A stretch of DNA of 64,000 nt from Aggregatilinea lenta. GTDB lineage: Bacteria; Chloroflexota; Anaerolineae; Aggregatilineales; Aggregatilineaceae. Below the pieces are notes generated by a model that was given only the letters and a program-made list of their open reading frames with translations, searched no databases and was not told where the DNA came from. The stretch lies in the NCBI RefSeq assembly GCF_003569045.1, contig NZ_BFCB01000001.1, positions 403,189-467,188 on the forward strand, written 5' to 3'. Positions within the stretch are counted from its first letter, which is position 1. Each line of letters starts with the position of its first letter. The position numbers and the translations under genes were made by a program. This document shows, one piece after another, positions 8,313 through 16,151 of this stretch.

Positions 8313-9416
8313 ATGGTTTATCGAGTCAATCTCTTTTCCCCTGAAACCTACGAAGCTTTTTCAAATTCCGACAGAGATGTTTCTGGCTTTCGGCCACGAC
8401 AGCAAAAGACTGCGTCTCAAGTTCTTCCAGGCGACAAACTTGTTTGCTATATGACGAAACTATCGCGTTGGATTGGGATCCTTGAAGTTATTGATGGTCC
8501 CTATCATGATGACACACCCATCTTTTATCCTGAGAATGATCCCTTTACTGTGAGATTCAAAGTTAAGTCACTTGTCTGGCTAGAAAAAGAGTTCGCAATA
8601 CCGATTAAAGAGGATTTTGTTTGGAACTCTCTGTCCTTTACAAAAGGGCATGACAAAAACTCTTCTCAATGGACAGGTCGCGTACGCGGAAGCCTGCGGG
8701 AACAGACAACTCGAGATGGACAGTTTTTAGAAAAGTTACTTCTCGCTCAGCAGAGCGATCCGATCAAATACCCTATTGCTGAAAATGAATATAGACGCCT
8801 ATTTGCTCACACCATCCGTCGAGCGGGCAAAGTAGTTACAGTCTCCGTACCCGAAAATGAAGATGCGACGACCGGGGTTTTACCACAGCCAGAACCGGAA
8901 ATCCGCGAGTCTTTTAAGATTCAGGCGCTCCTGGCAAGCATCGGGGCCGAGATGGGAATGCGTATATGGCTGCCACGAAGCGATAGGGGCCGAGTTTTGT
9001 CCGAATGGCGATCAAAACAAGATGCGTTGCTGGATTCATTACCGCTCAACTACGATGAGATAACACTCAAGACAATTGAGCAGATCGACGTGTTATGGCT
9101 TAAAGGGCGATCCATCATGCGAGCGTTCGAGGTGGAGCATACCACTTCGATCTATTCTGGCATCTTGCGCATGGCCGATCTGTTGGCGCTTCAACCGAAC
9201 ATGGACATCAAGCTGCACATCGTCGCGCCGATAGAGCGGCAGGAAAAGGTTTTTCAGGAATTGAGACGTCCTGTCTTCTCACTCCTTGAAAAAGGGCCGC
9301 TTTTCGAAAGCTGCACGTATCTTTCATATGACAGTATCCGTGAGCTTGCAAAGGAAAAGCACCTCTCCCACCTATCTGATTCGGTACTCGACGAATACGC
9401 AGAAGAAGCTGAATAG
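8313..9416 (+). CDS. EVE-domain protein with PD-(D/E)xK-like C-terminus, putative modification-dependent nuclease
   Basis: 367 residues. The N-terminal part (about 1-150) looks like an EVE/PUA-like domain, with SGFRPRQQKTASQVLPGDKL and CYMTKLSRWIGILEV; such domains read modified bases. The C-terminal half contains IDVLWLKG followed by AFEVEHTTSIYSGILRMADL, a pattern like PD-(D/E)xK nuclease cores, although the final residues read E-V-E rather than E-x-K. Fusion of such domains is known in modification-dependent restriction enzymes. The gene is clearly A+T-richer than its surroundings and its codon use differs, which suggests recent transfer. It stands alone apart from the divergent antitoxin-like gene. 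Role in phage defence is inferred. Confidence 0.7.
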   Translation: MVYRVNLFSPETYEAFSNSDRDVSGFRPRQQKTASQVLPGDKLVCYMTKLSRWIGILEVIDGPYHDDTPIFYPENDPFTVRFKVKSLVWLEKEFAIPIKEDFVWNSLSFTKGHDKNSSQWTGRVRGSLREQTTRDGQFLEKLLLAQQSDPIKYPIAENEYRRLFAHTIRRAGKVVTVSVPENEDATTGVLPQPEPEIRESFKIQALLASIGAEMGMRIWLPRSDRGRVLSEWRSKQDALLDSLPLNYDEITLKTIEQIDVLWLKGRSIMRAFEVEHTTSIYSGILRMADLLALQPNMDIKLHIVAPIERQEKVFQELRRPVFSLLEKGPLFESCTYLSYDSIRELAKEKHLSHLSDSVLDEYAEEAE

Positions 9417-9421
9417 CCAGG

Positions 9422-9463
9422 CAAAAACAGCGCCCCTGACCGTATCGTGCAGCCAGGGGCGCT
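9422..9463 (-). terminator. Rho-independent terminator of the sugar dehydrogenase gene
   Basis: AGCGCCCCTG (9429-9438) pairs with CAGGGGCGCT (9454-9463). Read on the minus strand the stem is followed by GTTTTTGC, so it ends transcription of the gene at 9497-10705. It may also serve the convergent EVE gene. Confidence 0.7.
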
Positions 9464-9496
9464 TCACATTCCCTTACCTAATCTACGCCTGCATCC

Positions 9497-10705
9497 CTAC
9501 GACACCGGATCGAAGCGGTACAGCCTGCCGCTGTAACCCACGATGTACAGGTTCCCCGCCTCGTCCTCACCGAACGACGCGATCTGCGGGCCGCTCGCCA
9601 TCGACTGCCCGTACTGCCATTCGCCCGCTGCATCGCGCTGAATCCAGTACAGCACGCCGTTGCACCAGTCGCCGTAGAAGTAGGTCCCGTCCAGCTCCGG
9701 CACGGTCGTGCCGCGATAGACGTAGCCGCCCGTCACCGAGCACGAGCCGTCGCTGTGCGCGTATTCCGCGATGGGCATCACCACGTCCGAGGCGGGATCT
9801 CCGCCGGAATAGGCGTGTGACGCCTCGTAAGCGTTCCAGCCGTAATTCTCGCCGCCCGTGCTGTCGGCGGGCTGGAAGTTCACTTCCTCGTAGACGTCCT
9901 GGCCCACGTCCGCGATGTACAGATCCCCAGTCGCGCGGTCGAAGCTGAAGCGCCACGGATTACGCAGGCCCCACGCCCAGATCTCGCCGCGCTGCGACGA
10001 ATCGCCCACGAACGGGTTGTCGTCAGGGATGCCGTAGCCCTGGCCATCGGGCGGGTTGGTCACGTCGATGCGGATGATCGAGCCGAGCAGCGTGCCCAGA
10101 TTCTGCGCGTTGCCTTCGGGATCGCCGCCGCTGCCGCCGTCACCGAGCGCCATGTACAGATAGCCGTCCGGTCCAAACGCCAGATGCCCGCCGTTGTGGT
10201 TGGAATAGGGCTGCTCCTGCTGCAAAATGATCTGCTCGCTGGCAGGATCGGCCACGTTCGGATCGTCCGTGACGCTGTACCGCGCCAGCACGGTATTGCC
10301 GTTCACGTCGGTGTAGTTGATGTAAAACACGCCGGACTCGGCATAATCGGGCGGGAAGGCCAGCCCCAGCAGCCCGCGCTCGGTGTAGTTATCGGTCAGC
10401 GCCTCGCGGCTGATGCGCTCTGAGACGTCGAGGAATGTGCCCGCCGCGCTGTAATCCGAGTTGAGCACCTGGATCACGCCGGTCTGCTGCACGACGAAGA
10501 TCCGGCCCGTGCCGTCACCCGCCGAGGTCATGTACAGCGCGTGGGTGAATCCGCTGGCAACCTCGACAAGCTGGAACGGGGCAGGTGACGTGGCCGAAAG
10601 CTGCGGCAGATCCGACGCTTCGGTGCGGTCGGCGTGCGGGGCAGCCAGCGCGGCCAGCGCCACCACGGTCATCACGACTAAAACGGGGATGATCGTCTTC
10701 TTCAT
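9497..10705 (-). CDS. PQQ-dependent glucose/sorbosone dehydrogenase-family protein
   Basis: 402 residues from ATG 10705, which has GGAGA eight bases upstream; a longer frame to 10723 is less likely. A signal peptide is followed by a six-bladed propeller with family marks GLLGLAFPPDY, NHNGGHLAFGPDG, YMALGDGGSGGDP, GLRNPWRFSFD and IADVGQDVYEEV. Members oxidise sugars outside the cytoplasm with pyrroloquinoline quinone, using the His in the NHNGG region; substrate range is broad and some members are not enzymes. It is a single-gene unit with its own terminator. No PQQ synthesis genes are visible here, so cofactor supply is unknown. Confidence 0.88.
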   Translation of the reverse strand: MKKTIIPVLVVMTVVALAALAAPHADRTEASDLPQLSATSPAPFQLVEVASGFTHALYMTSAGDGTGRIFVVQQTGVIQVLNSDYSAAGTFLDVSERISREALTDNYTERGLLGLAFPPDYAESGVFYINYTDVNGNTVLARYSVTDDPNVADPASEQIILQQEQPYSNHNGGHLAFGPDGYLYMALGDGGSGGDPEGNAQNLGTLLGSIIRIDVTNPPDGQGYGIPDDNPFVGDSSQRGEIWAWGLRNPWRFSFDRATGDLYIADVGQDVYEEVNFQPADSTGGENYGWNAYEASHAYSGGDPASDVVMPIAEYAHSDGSCSVTGGYVYRGTTVPELDGTYFYGDWCNGVLYWIQRDAAGEWQYGQSMASGPQIASFGEDEAGNLYIVGYSGRLYRFDPVS

Positions 10706-10801
10706 GCAGAGGTTCTCCTTCACTGGCCCCCCAACGATAGATGTACAGCGATCTTAAGTTCGCCGCGCCTCCGGTGACAACTCGCCTGCCCACCTTAGTA
10801 A

Positions 10802-10834
10802 TAAAAACGGCGCACGCCGTGGATGGCATGCGCC
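10802..10834 (-). terminator. Rho-independent terminator of the LysM-DUF192 operon
   Basis: On the minus strand GGCGCATGCC pairs with GGCGTGCGCC (10809-10834, one wobble pair) and is followed by GTTTTTAT. Confidence 0.7.
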
Positions 10835-10873
10835 GGAACGTTTCGATACGATTGACGGCAGAACGGGCCGGGC

Positions 10874-11257
10874 TTATCGCTGCTCGATGACCTCGTCGAA
10901 CGTGAGCTGATCGCCCACGCGCACGCGGTCGAGTAAGCTGGGATTCGCTTCGATCAGGTACGTGGCCGGATGCTTGGACGCATAATAGGGCCGCCACGGT
11001 TTCGCCAGCTTAGCGTCGATGACCCGGCCTTTGGCGTCCATCCAGACCGCGGCGATGGCAAAGGGCACGAAGAACATGTGGATCGAGCTGGTGGTGACGC
11101 TTTCGCCGCGAAAGACGAACAGCAGACCGTCATCTTCCGGCAGACTGAGGCGGCCCATCAGCCCTCTGAAGTGGCACCAGAAAGACTGGCACCACACAGC
11201 CCGCGCCAGCACGACCGATCCATTGCGAGCATTGCGGATGATGCGTTGTTCACTCAT
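10874..11257 (-). CDS. DUF192 family protein
   Basis: 127 residues. Family landmarks are [20 protein letters not shown], then [20 protein letters not shown] and the closing [22 protein letters not shown]192 proteins (COG1430) are small beta-barrels of unknown role, often exported, but this one has no signal peptide. Its ATG overlaps the stop of the LysM gene in an ATGA arrangement, so the two are translationally coupled. That link hints at a cell-envelope role, but nothing more specific can be said. Confidence 0.85.
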   Translation of the reverse strand: MSEQRIIRNARNGSVVLARAVWCQSFWCHFRGLMGRLSLPEDDGLLFVFRGESVTTSSIHMFFVPFAIAAVWMDAKGRVIDAKLAKPWRPYYASKHPATYLIEANPSLLDRVRVGDQLTFDEVIEQR

Positions 11258-12663
11258 CGCGGGATGGTCAGGATCTGGCCGGTAAAGATCAGGTTCGGGT
11301 TATAGATGCCGTTCGCGCGCTGGAGCGCATCCATCGTCACGCCGTACATCAGGCTGATGCGGTACAGGTTCTCGCCGGGCCGGACTGTATGAGTCGTCGC
11401 GCCGGTCGCCGGCGTGGTGGGCTGCGTCGGAACGGTCGGAACCACCACGACGCCCGGAATGCTAAGCACCTGCCCAGAGTAGATCAGGTTCGGGTTGACG
11501 ATGTTGTTGAGCTGGGCCAGCACCGCGGCGGTGGTGTTGTAGCGCGCGGCGATGGACGTCAGCGTGTCGCCATACGCGACCGTGTACGTGCCGCCCACGC
11601 TGGCGACCGCCGTCGGCTGCGCGCCGGGCTGGCCATAAATCGGCGCGGGTGTGAAGGTCGGCGGGACCGTGTACGGCGAGGTAACCGGGATGATCAGCGT
11701 CTGGCCGACGTAAATCAGCGCGGAATTGCTGAGCGAGTTGGCCTGCACAATCGCGGCAACGGTGCTGCCGTACTGCGCCGCCAGCGCCGACACGGTATCC
11801 CCGCGCTGCACGACGTAGGTCACCGTACTGCTGAATCCGCCTGACGACGACACAGGGGTCGAGGTGGGCACGGGGACGGTCGTCGCCTGCGGGGCGGTCG
11901 TGGGCTGAGGCGCAGTCGTCGCTACCGGGGCGGAGGTGGGCTGTGGTGCGGTCGTCGGCTGCGGGGCCTGTGTCTCCACCGGCGCGGACCCCGTCGGGCC
12001 GAGGTAGGCGTCGTCGAGGAAGATGTTCGTCGTGCCGACGAAGTCCTGCGGCTGGCTGCGCACGAAGGCCGTCACCGCCGTACTGGATGAGGTCGCCGTA
12101 ACCGACAGCATGCGGTACTGGTCGTAATACTCGACCGGCGCGGACCACACAATATTGCTGCTGGCCGGATCGGTGCCGCCGGTCGGGTCGATGCCAACGC
12201 GGATCTGCACGTCGTTCGGGTCTTCGCTGGCGCTCGGGTTGTCAAAGGTCGCGGAGGACCAGATGTAGGCGTAGACGCTGAACTGCAGGGCGGTGCCCGG
12301 CGTCACGGCGACGCGCTGGTAGACACCCGCGTCGTGCGTGGCGTAAAACGTGTTGTACTCCTGGGCGCTGCTGCCGGACCGCACGCGATTCGTAGGCGCG
12401 GCCTTATATTCGGGACGCGCGTTCAGCGCGGACGAGCTGCCGCCTGCCAGGTTCCACGGCTGCCAGCCAGTCGCGACCTGGAGCGTGGTATCCCCGTTAA
12501 TGCTCACGAATGGCGCTTCAAAACCGGGATTTTGCAGCAGGTTGCCGGTCTGATAGGCGCTGGCGCGCTGCGACGGGATAACGCCCAGGCTCACAACGAC
12601 GACCGCAAGCGCGACGACCAGGCCAACCAGAGCGCGAGCCGAAACATACTGCCGTTGTCGCAT
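11254..12663 (-). CDS. Exported protein with three LysM domains and a carbohydrate-binding-like module
   Basis: 469 residues. An N-terminal hydrophobic signal/anchor (about 8-35) leads to a jelly-roll-like region (about 37-230; [12 protein letters not shown] start, FLDDAYLG end) that resembles CenC-type carbohydrate-binding modules. A Pro/Thr/Ala-rich linker (about 235-275) follows, then three LysM domains ([57 protein letters not shown]). LysM binds N-acetylglucosamine polymers, so the protein should sit on peptidoglycan or a surface glycan. No catalytic domain is present. It is the first gene of a two-gene operon with DUF192. Confidence 0.88.
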   Translation of the reverse strand: MRQRQYVSARALVGLVVALAVVVVSLGVIPSQRASAYQTGNLLQNPGFEAPFVSINGDTTLQVATGWQPWNLAGGSSSALNARPEYKAAPTNRVRSGSSAQEYNTFYATHDAGVYQRVAVTPGTALQFSVYAYIWSSATFDNPSASEDPNDVQIRVGIDPTGGTDPASSNIVWSAPVEYYDQYRMLSVTATSSSTAVTAFVRSQPQDFVGTTNIFLDDAYLGPTGSAPVETQAPQPTTAPQPTSAPVATTAPQPTTAPQATTVPVPTSTPVSSSGGFSSTVTYVVQRGDTVSALAAQYGSTVAAIVQANSLSNSALIYVGQTLIIPVTSPYTVPPTFTPAPIYGQPGAQPTAVASVGGTYTVAYGDTLTSIAARYNTTAAVLAQLNNIVNPNLIYSGQVLSIPGVVVVPTVPTQPTTPATGATTHTVRPGENLYRISLMYGVTMDALQRANGIYNPNLIFTGQILTIPR

Positions 12664-12813
12664 GAGGCCCCCTTCAAAACACGCGTAAAATGGTGGCTGA
12701 ATAACGTCCAGTGTGCATTAGTGTAGCATGAATTCAGTGCACGCGCCTGCCCTGCGGCGGGCGCTGCGCAGGCGAGCAACGAGACGCAGCGTCCTGGCGC
12801 ACTAGGCCAGTAC

Positions 12814-12838
12814 AAAAAAAGAGGCCGTGGCGGCCTCT
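12814..12838 (-). terminator. Rho-independent terminator of response regulator gene
   Basis: On the minus strand AGAGGCC and GGCCTCT (12820-12838) form a seven-pair stem with a five-base loop, followed by seven T. Confidence 0.85.
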
Positions 12839-12869
12839 CGAGCAGTCTGAATTGGAACCCCGGCGCGGG

Positions 12870-13280
12870 TCAGGCCTGTTCGGCCTCGATACCCGCCTCT
12901 TTCAGCACGCGGATCACGCTCGACAGCAGCTCCGACGGGCCGAAGGGCTTGGTGATGTAGTCGTTCACCTTGGCGATGTGCAGGCCGAGCACCTTGTCGA
13001 TGCTTTGCGCCTTCGCCGTGACCACAATCACAGGGGTGTTCTTGGTGCGCTCGTCGGCGCGCATTTGCTGGTATACTTCCCAGCCGTCCATGTCGGGCAT
13101 CATCAGGTCCAGCAGGACCAGATCGGGCTGCGTCTCCGCGACCAGCTTCAGGCCATCGCGCCCGCTGCCCGCGCCCAGCACGTTAAAGCCCTGGCGGCTG
13201 AGAATCATCTTCACCAGATCGATCATTTCCGGCTCGTCTTCGATACAAACTACTGTGATCGTTTCAGGCTTTTCTGACAT
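12870..13280 (-). CDS. CheY-like single-domain response regulator
   Basis: 136 residues from ATG 13280, which has GGAGG and GGGAT upstream; a frame extension to 13313 lacks a ribosome site. The receiver domain has the acidic pair in CIEDEPEM, the phosphoacceptor Asp in LVLLDLMMPDMDGWE, the conserved Thr in VIVVTAKA and the Lys in ITKPFGPSE. There is no output domain, so it must act by protein contact. No histidine kinase lies nearby. It is a single-gene unit with a strong terminator. A second receiver-only protein is at 31412-31831. Confidence 0.92.
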   Translation of the reverse strand: MSEKPETITVVCIEDEPEMIDLVKMILSRQGFNVLGAGSGRDGLKLVAETQPDLVLLDLMMPDMDGWEVYQQMRADERTKNTPVIVVTAKAQSIDKVLGLHIAKVNDYITKPFGPSELLSSVIRVLKEAGIEAEQA

Positions 13281-13512
13281 TATCCCGCCTGCCTCCACCG
13301 TTCGTTTTGGCAATACATAGACGGTCCCGCTTGGAGCGTCTATCGCATGTCACCCCATGCTCAAATGAAATTCCTCGCTGCCTGTAGTCTACCACACCGG
13401 GAGGGGCCAGTCTACAGCCCACAGGTGAGCAACTGCTTAAAGATTTGTATAAAACTGTCTGCACATCCGGATAGGAGATCGCCATAATTTCGTGCATATT
13501 GATAGGAAATAT

Positions 13513-13540
13513 TTCCCACTCGGCGCGACTTCGCTATAAT
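13513..13540 (+). promoter_or_regulatory. Sigma-70-type promoter for gene at 13579
   Basis: TTCCCA (13513-13518), a 16-base spacer and a consensus TATAAT (13535-13540), 38 bases before the chosen ATG. Confidence 0.5.
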
Positions 13541-13578
13541 TGCGTCGGGGATGAGAGCTAGTTTGCTTGGAGTTTCGC

Positions 13579-14259
13579 ATGGTTCGTACGCCCGGCACAA
13601 CACCCGACAAACCCAACCCGCACCCGGATACGGTACACCAGGCGCAGGAGTTCATCGCACAGATCCAGTGCAAAATCGACCGCCTGCTGCAAGACTTCGC
13701 GGATGGGCAGGTGACACGCGCCCAGTTCCAGCGCCTGTACGACCGCTACCAGCGCCAGATCGGGACCGTGCAGCAGCTTCTCGCCAGCGCGGAACACAAG
13801 TCGTGGCGCGAAGCGATCTTCGAAACCGAAGACACGCTCAAGCTCAAGAAGCGCTTCACGGCCAAGCCGCTGGGCATGCGGCTGTATGGCATCCAGAATG
13901 GCCAGCGCATCCACACGCTGGGGGAGTTCCCTATCGACGACCAACTCATCGCGCCCCTCCTCCACAGCTGCCGCGCGACCCTGCCGGACAGCTTCCGCGC
14001 CGGGACGCGCAGCGCCGAGCTGGAGAACGGGCAGTGGCTGTGCTTCATGCCGGGGCGGCACACCGTCCTGATGGCGCTGTTCTCGCTTCAGCCGTCAGGC
14101 GACCAGTTGGAAACCCTGGAACACATGCATGAGGACTTCGAAGAAGTCAATCTGGCCGCGCTGCAATCGAGCCGACCAGAAGCTGAGGATCTGGTTTATC
14201 CGTTCTACGCGCTGATGCAGCACCGCGACCCGCACTACTTTTCCGACCAAGACAGCTAA
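13579..14259 (+). CDS. Conserved-looking hypothetical protein
   Basis: 226 residues. I do not recognise the family. The ATG at 13579 has GGAG six bases upstream, so the TTG extension to 13567 is unlikely. The first 80 residues are predicted to be helical and possibly coiled (HQAQEFIAQIQCKIDRLLQDF, then RAQFQRLYDRYQRQIGTVQQ). The rest looks like a compact alpha/beta domain with GMRLYGIQNGQRIHTLGEF and CFMPGRHTVLMALFSLQP, reminiscent of roadblock/GAF-like sensor folds, though not clearly so. No signal or membrane segment is seen. It converges on a Crp-like regulator 38 bases away. Confidence 0.75.
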   Translation: MVRTPGTTPDKPNPHPDTVHQAQEFIAQIQCKIDRLLQDFADGQVTRAQFQRLYDRYQRQIGTVQQLLASAEHKSWREAIFETEDTLKLKKRFTAKPLGMRLYGIQNGQRIHTLGEFPIDDQLIAPLLHSCRATLPDSFRAGTRSAELENGQWLCFMPGRHTVLMALFSLQPSGDQLETLEHMHEDFEEVNLAALQSSRPEAEDLVYPFYALMQHRDPHYFSDQDS

Positions 14260-14297
14260 ATCGCGCCGCGCCCTCAATCACACGGGCTGCCGTCACC

Positions 14298-14978
14298 TCA
14301 CGACGCGACCGTGCGCAGCCCGACCATGTCGTAAATGGTGAGCTGAAGCCCCCGCACGCCGATCAGTCCCTGATTGTCCAGCACGGCCAGCGCCTGCTCC
14401 GCATCGGAGCGCGGACAACCCAGAATCCCGGCCAGCTCACCCCGCGTCAGGCGCAGCGAGAGGTGAATGCGGCTCTCGTCGTGGTCGCCGTAACGCTCGG
14501 CAAACTGGACCAGCACCCGCGCCAACCGGACCGGCAGATCCACCGCGTCGAGCGGGTCGGCGGTTTGCAAGGCAAAGCGCAGGCGGCGGCTGAGCAGCAC
14601 CAGCAGCTTGATCGACACCGCCGGATACATCTCCAGAAAGCCGAAGAACTCCGTACGGCCCAGCTTCAGCAGATCGCTCGGTTCGCGCGCGATCATCGTC
14701 GCCGACCGGGGCAAACCATCGAGCAGCCCGAATTCGCCAAAAAACTGCTCCGGCCCAAACTGGGCCAGCGTGCGCTCGCTGTCGTCCTCGGAGGTCAGCA
14801 CGGCGTCCACTAGCCCCGACCGGACAATGTACATACTGTTGCCCGGACTGCCCTGGTTGAAGATCGTGTCCCCAGGCATATACTGGCGCGCCACCAACCG
14901 GCGCGCCAGGGGTTCTAGCTCCGACGCCGTCAGATTGGCAAACAGCGAGACGTTACGAAGAAACTGCTCGGTCGACAT
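14298..14978 (-). CDS. Crp/Fnr-like cyclic nucleotide-binding regulator
   Basis: 226 residues with GGAGGAG before the ATG. A cyclic-nucleotide-binding fold occupies about residues 5-120 (YMPGDTIFNQGSPGNSMYIV, then FFGEFGLLDGLPRSATMIA). A long helix leads to a winged helix at about 150-226 (RLTRGELAGILGCPRSDAEQ). The phosphate cassette GEFGLLDGLPRSA is close to the FGE-x-ALL-x-x-x-x-R(S/T)A pattern, so cAMP-like ligand binding is plausible. No Fnr-type iron-sulfur cysteines are seen. Targets unknown. Confidence 0.88.
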   Translation of the reverse strand: MSTEQFLRNVSLFANLTASELEPLARRLVARQYMPGDTIFNQGSPGNSMYIVRSGLVDAVLTSEDDSERTLAQFGPEQFFGEFGLLDGLPRSATMIAREPSDLLKLGRTEFFGFLEMYPAVSIKLLVLLSRRLRFALQTADPLDAVDLPVRLARVLVQFAERYGDHDESRIHLSLRLTRGELAGILGCPRSDAEQALAVLDNQGLIGVRGLQLTIYDMVGLRTVAS

Positions 14979-15074
14979 GCCGCTCTCCTCCGCGGAATAG
15001 GCTCCCCGCCTCCTACCAGGATAACATAGATCAGAGGCGTGGGGTTAGCGCCGATCCGCACACATCCGACGGGC

Positions 15075-15113
15075 AAAAAACAACGCGATTCCGCTATCTA
15101 AGAGCGGAATCGC
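15075..15113 (-). terminator. Rho-independent terminator of the 27-residue repeat gene
   Basis: GCGATTCCGCT (15085-15095) pairs with AGCGGAATCGC (15103-15113), eleven pairs. On the minus strand it is followed by GTTGTTTTTT. Confidence 0.8.
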
Positions 15114-15143
15114 GCGCTGATTCAACCGGAGGTGTTCCGGTGG

Positions 15144-15785
15144 TTAAGTGAGCTTGGCGTCGGGGTCGATGTCCAGGTCGACCTCGCCGACCGGGCCGGT
15201 TGTGGTCGCGTCTTCGCCGGTAATCTCGACCTTGCCGGCGCGTGGACGCGGGGCGTCAGACGCCTCTTCGGACTGACCGGCGTGCGACTTTTTGCCGAAC
15301 ACGTCGCGCACCTTGTCCACCATCTTCTGCGCGATGGTATCCCAGCCCGCGTCGTCCGGCGTGCCGACGATGCCGCCCACCAGGCCGCGTACGTCGTGCT
15401 CGACCTTGGCGCCGATGTCGGACCAACTCGCCTCGGCCTCGTGGCCGGGCACGTTCACCAGCCGCGCGACGCCGCTGCGGGTACGGAATTCCATCTTGCC
15501 GGAGATATCCGACCAATCTGCGTTTTCTTCCGTGCCGACCCACTTGGCCAGGGCGCGGCGCGTGCTGGCGTCCATCTGCTCGCCGATTTCCTTCCACCCG
15601 GCATCCCCGTCCGCGCCGACCCATCCGGCGATGGTGCGGCGCAGCTTGTCGTCCAGGTCACGACCCAGGTTGTCGTAGTCCGTCTTCTTGGATGAATCGC
15701 TCCAGCCCTCGACAGTTTCCTTGATTTCCTCGTCCAGCCGGGCACCCATTTCTTCCGGGTTCGGCGTCGTGTTGTTCTCAGACAT
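15144..15785 (-). CDS. Hypothetical protein with five 27-residue tandem repeats
   Basis: 213 residues, hydrophilic, with no signal peptide. Repeats span about 37-63, 64-90, 91-120, 121-147 and a shorter 148-165. Each has an aromatic start (Y37, W64, W91, W121, W148), an I/L-x-x-K/Q-(M/V) helix, then Arg and a V-G-x-x-x-D/E-A end, for example WKEIGEQMDASTRRALAKWV. The pattern predicts an amphipathic helical array. The acidic C-terminal tail is low complexity. I do not recognise a family. It is monocistronic with TATAAT about 40 bases before its ATG and a strong terminator. A cytoplasmic stress or scaffold role is only a guess. Confidence 0.8.
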   Translation of the reverse strand: MSENNTTPNPEEMGARLDEEIKETVEGWSDSSKKTDYDNLGRDLDDKLRRTIAGWVGADGDAGWKEIGEQMDASTRRALAKWVGTEENADWSDISGKMEFRTRSGVARLVNVPGHEAEASWSDIGAKVEHDVRGLVGGIVGTPDDAGWDTIAQKMVDKVRDVFGKKSHAGQSEEASDAPRPRAGKVEITGEDATTTGPVGEVDLDIDPDAKLT

Positions 15786-16151
15786 GGTTTTTCCCTCACG
15801 CTCCCATAATGGTCGATCGTGTGTTCTGATTATAGTGTACGTCTAAGTGCCGAGGCACGTTGCAGCCGGGCGGGGTTTCTTATGGTTTACTTATGGATAG
15901 CCCATTCGCGCATCGAGTTGGAGAAGCAAAACTGCCTCCAGTACAGCGACGCAGAAGTAGGCCGGTGGTTTTTCGCAGGGGCGATGCTTGCTTGACCCCT
16001 ACATAACCAGAGACATGTGTATGCCTCGATGTCCTGGCGTGCGCGGTAAAGAAAATCTCCGGGCGGGTTAGAAATACCGCACGCCGCAACAAAAACCGGG
16101 ATCTCGCATCCCTGCGACAGCCCGGCTTCACTGTCAACTAACGACTGCTTT
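15786..16151. other. Gene-free interval between repeat-protein gene and HerA gene
   Basis: 366 bases. It holds the minus-strand promoter of the repeat-protein gene (TATAAT near 15827) and the HerA terminator at 16092-16130. Short open frames here have no ribosome site or recognisable protein pattern. Nothing else is seen. Confidence 0.6.
16091..16130 (-). terminator. Terminator-like nested hairpin after HerA gene
   Basis: CCGGG (16096-16100) pairs with CCCGG (16121-16125) around an inner TCGCA/TGCGA stem (16104-16117). On the minus strand it is followed by TTTTTG. Confidence 0.6.

Noticed and set aside
15880-16137. Possible small gene between the repeat protein and HerA
   Set aside because: No ribosome site; it spans the HerA terminator hairpin and has no recognisable composition of a real protein.
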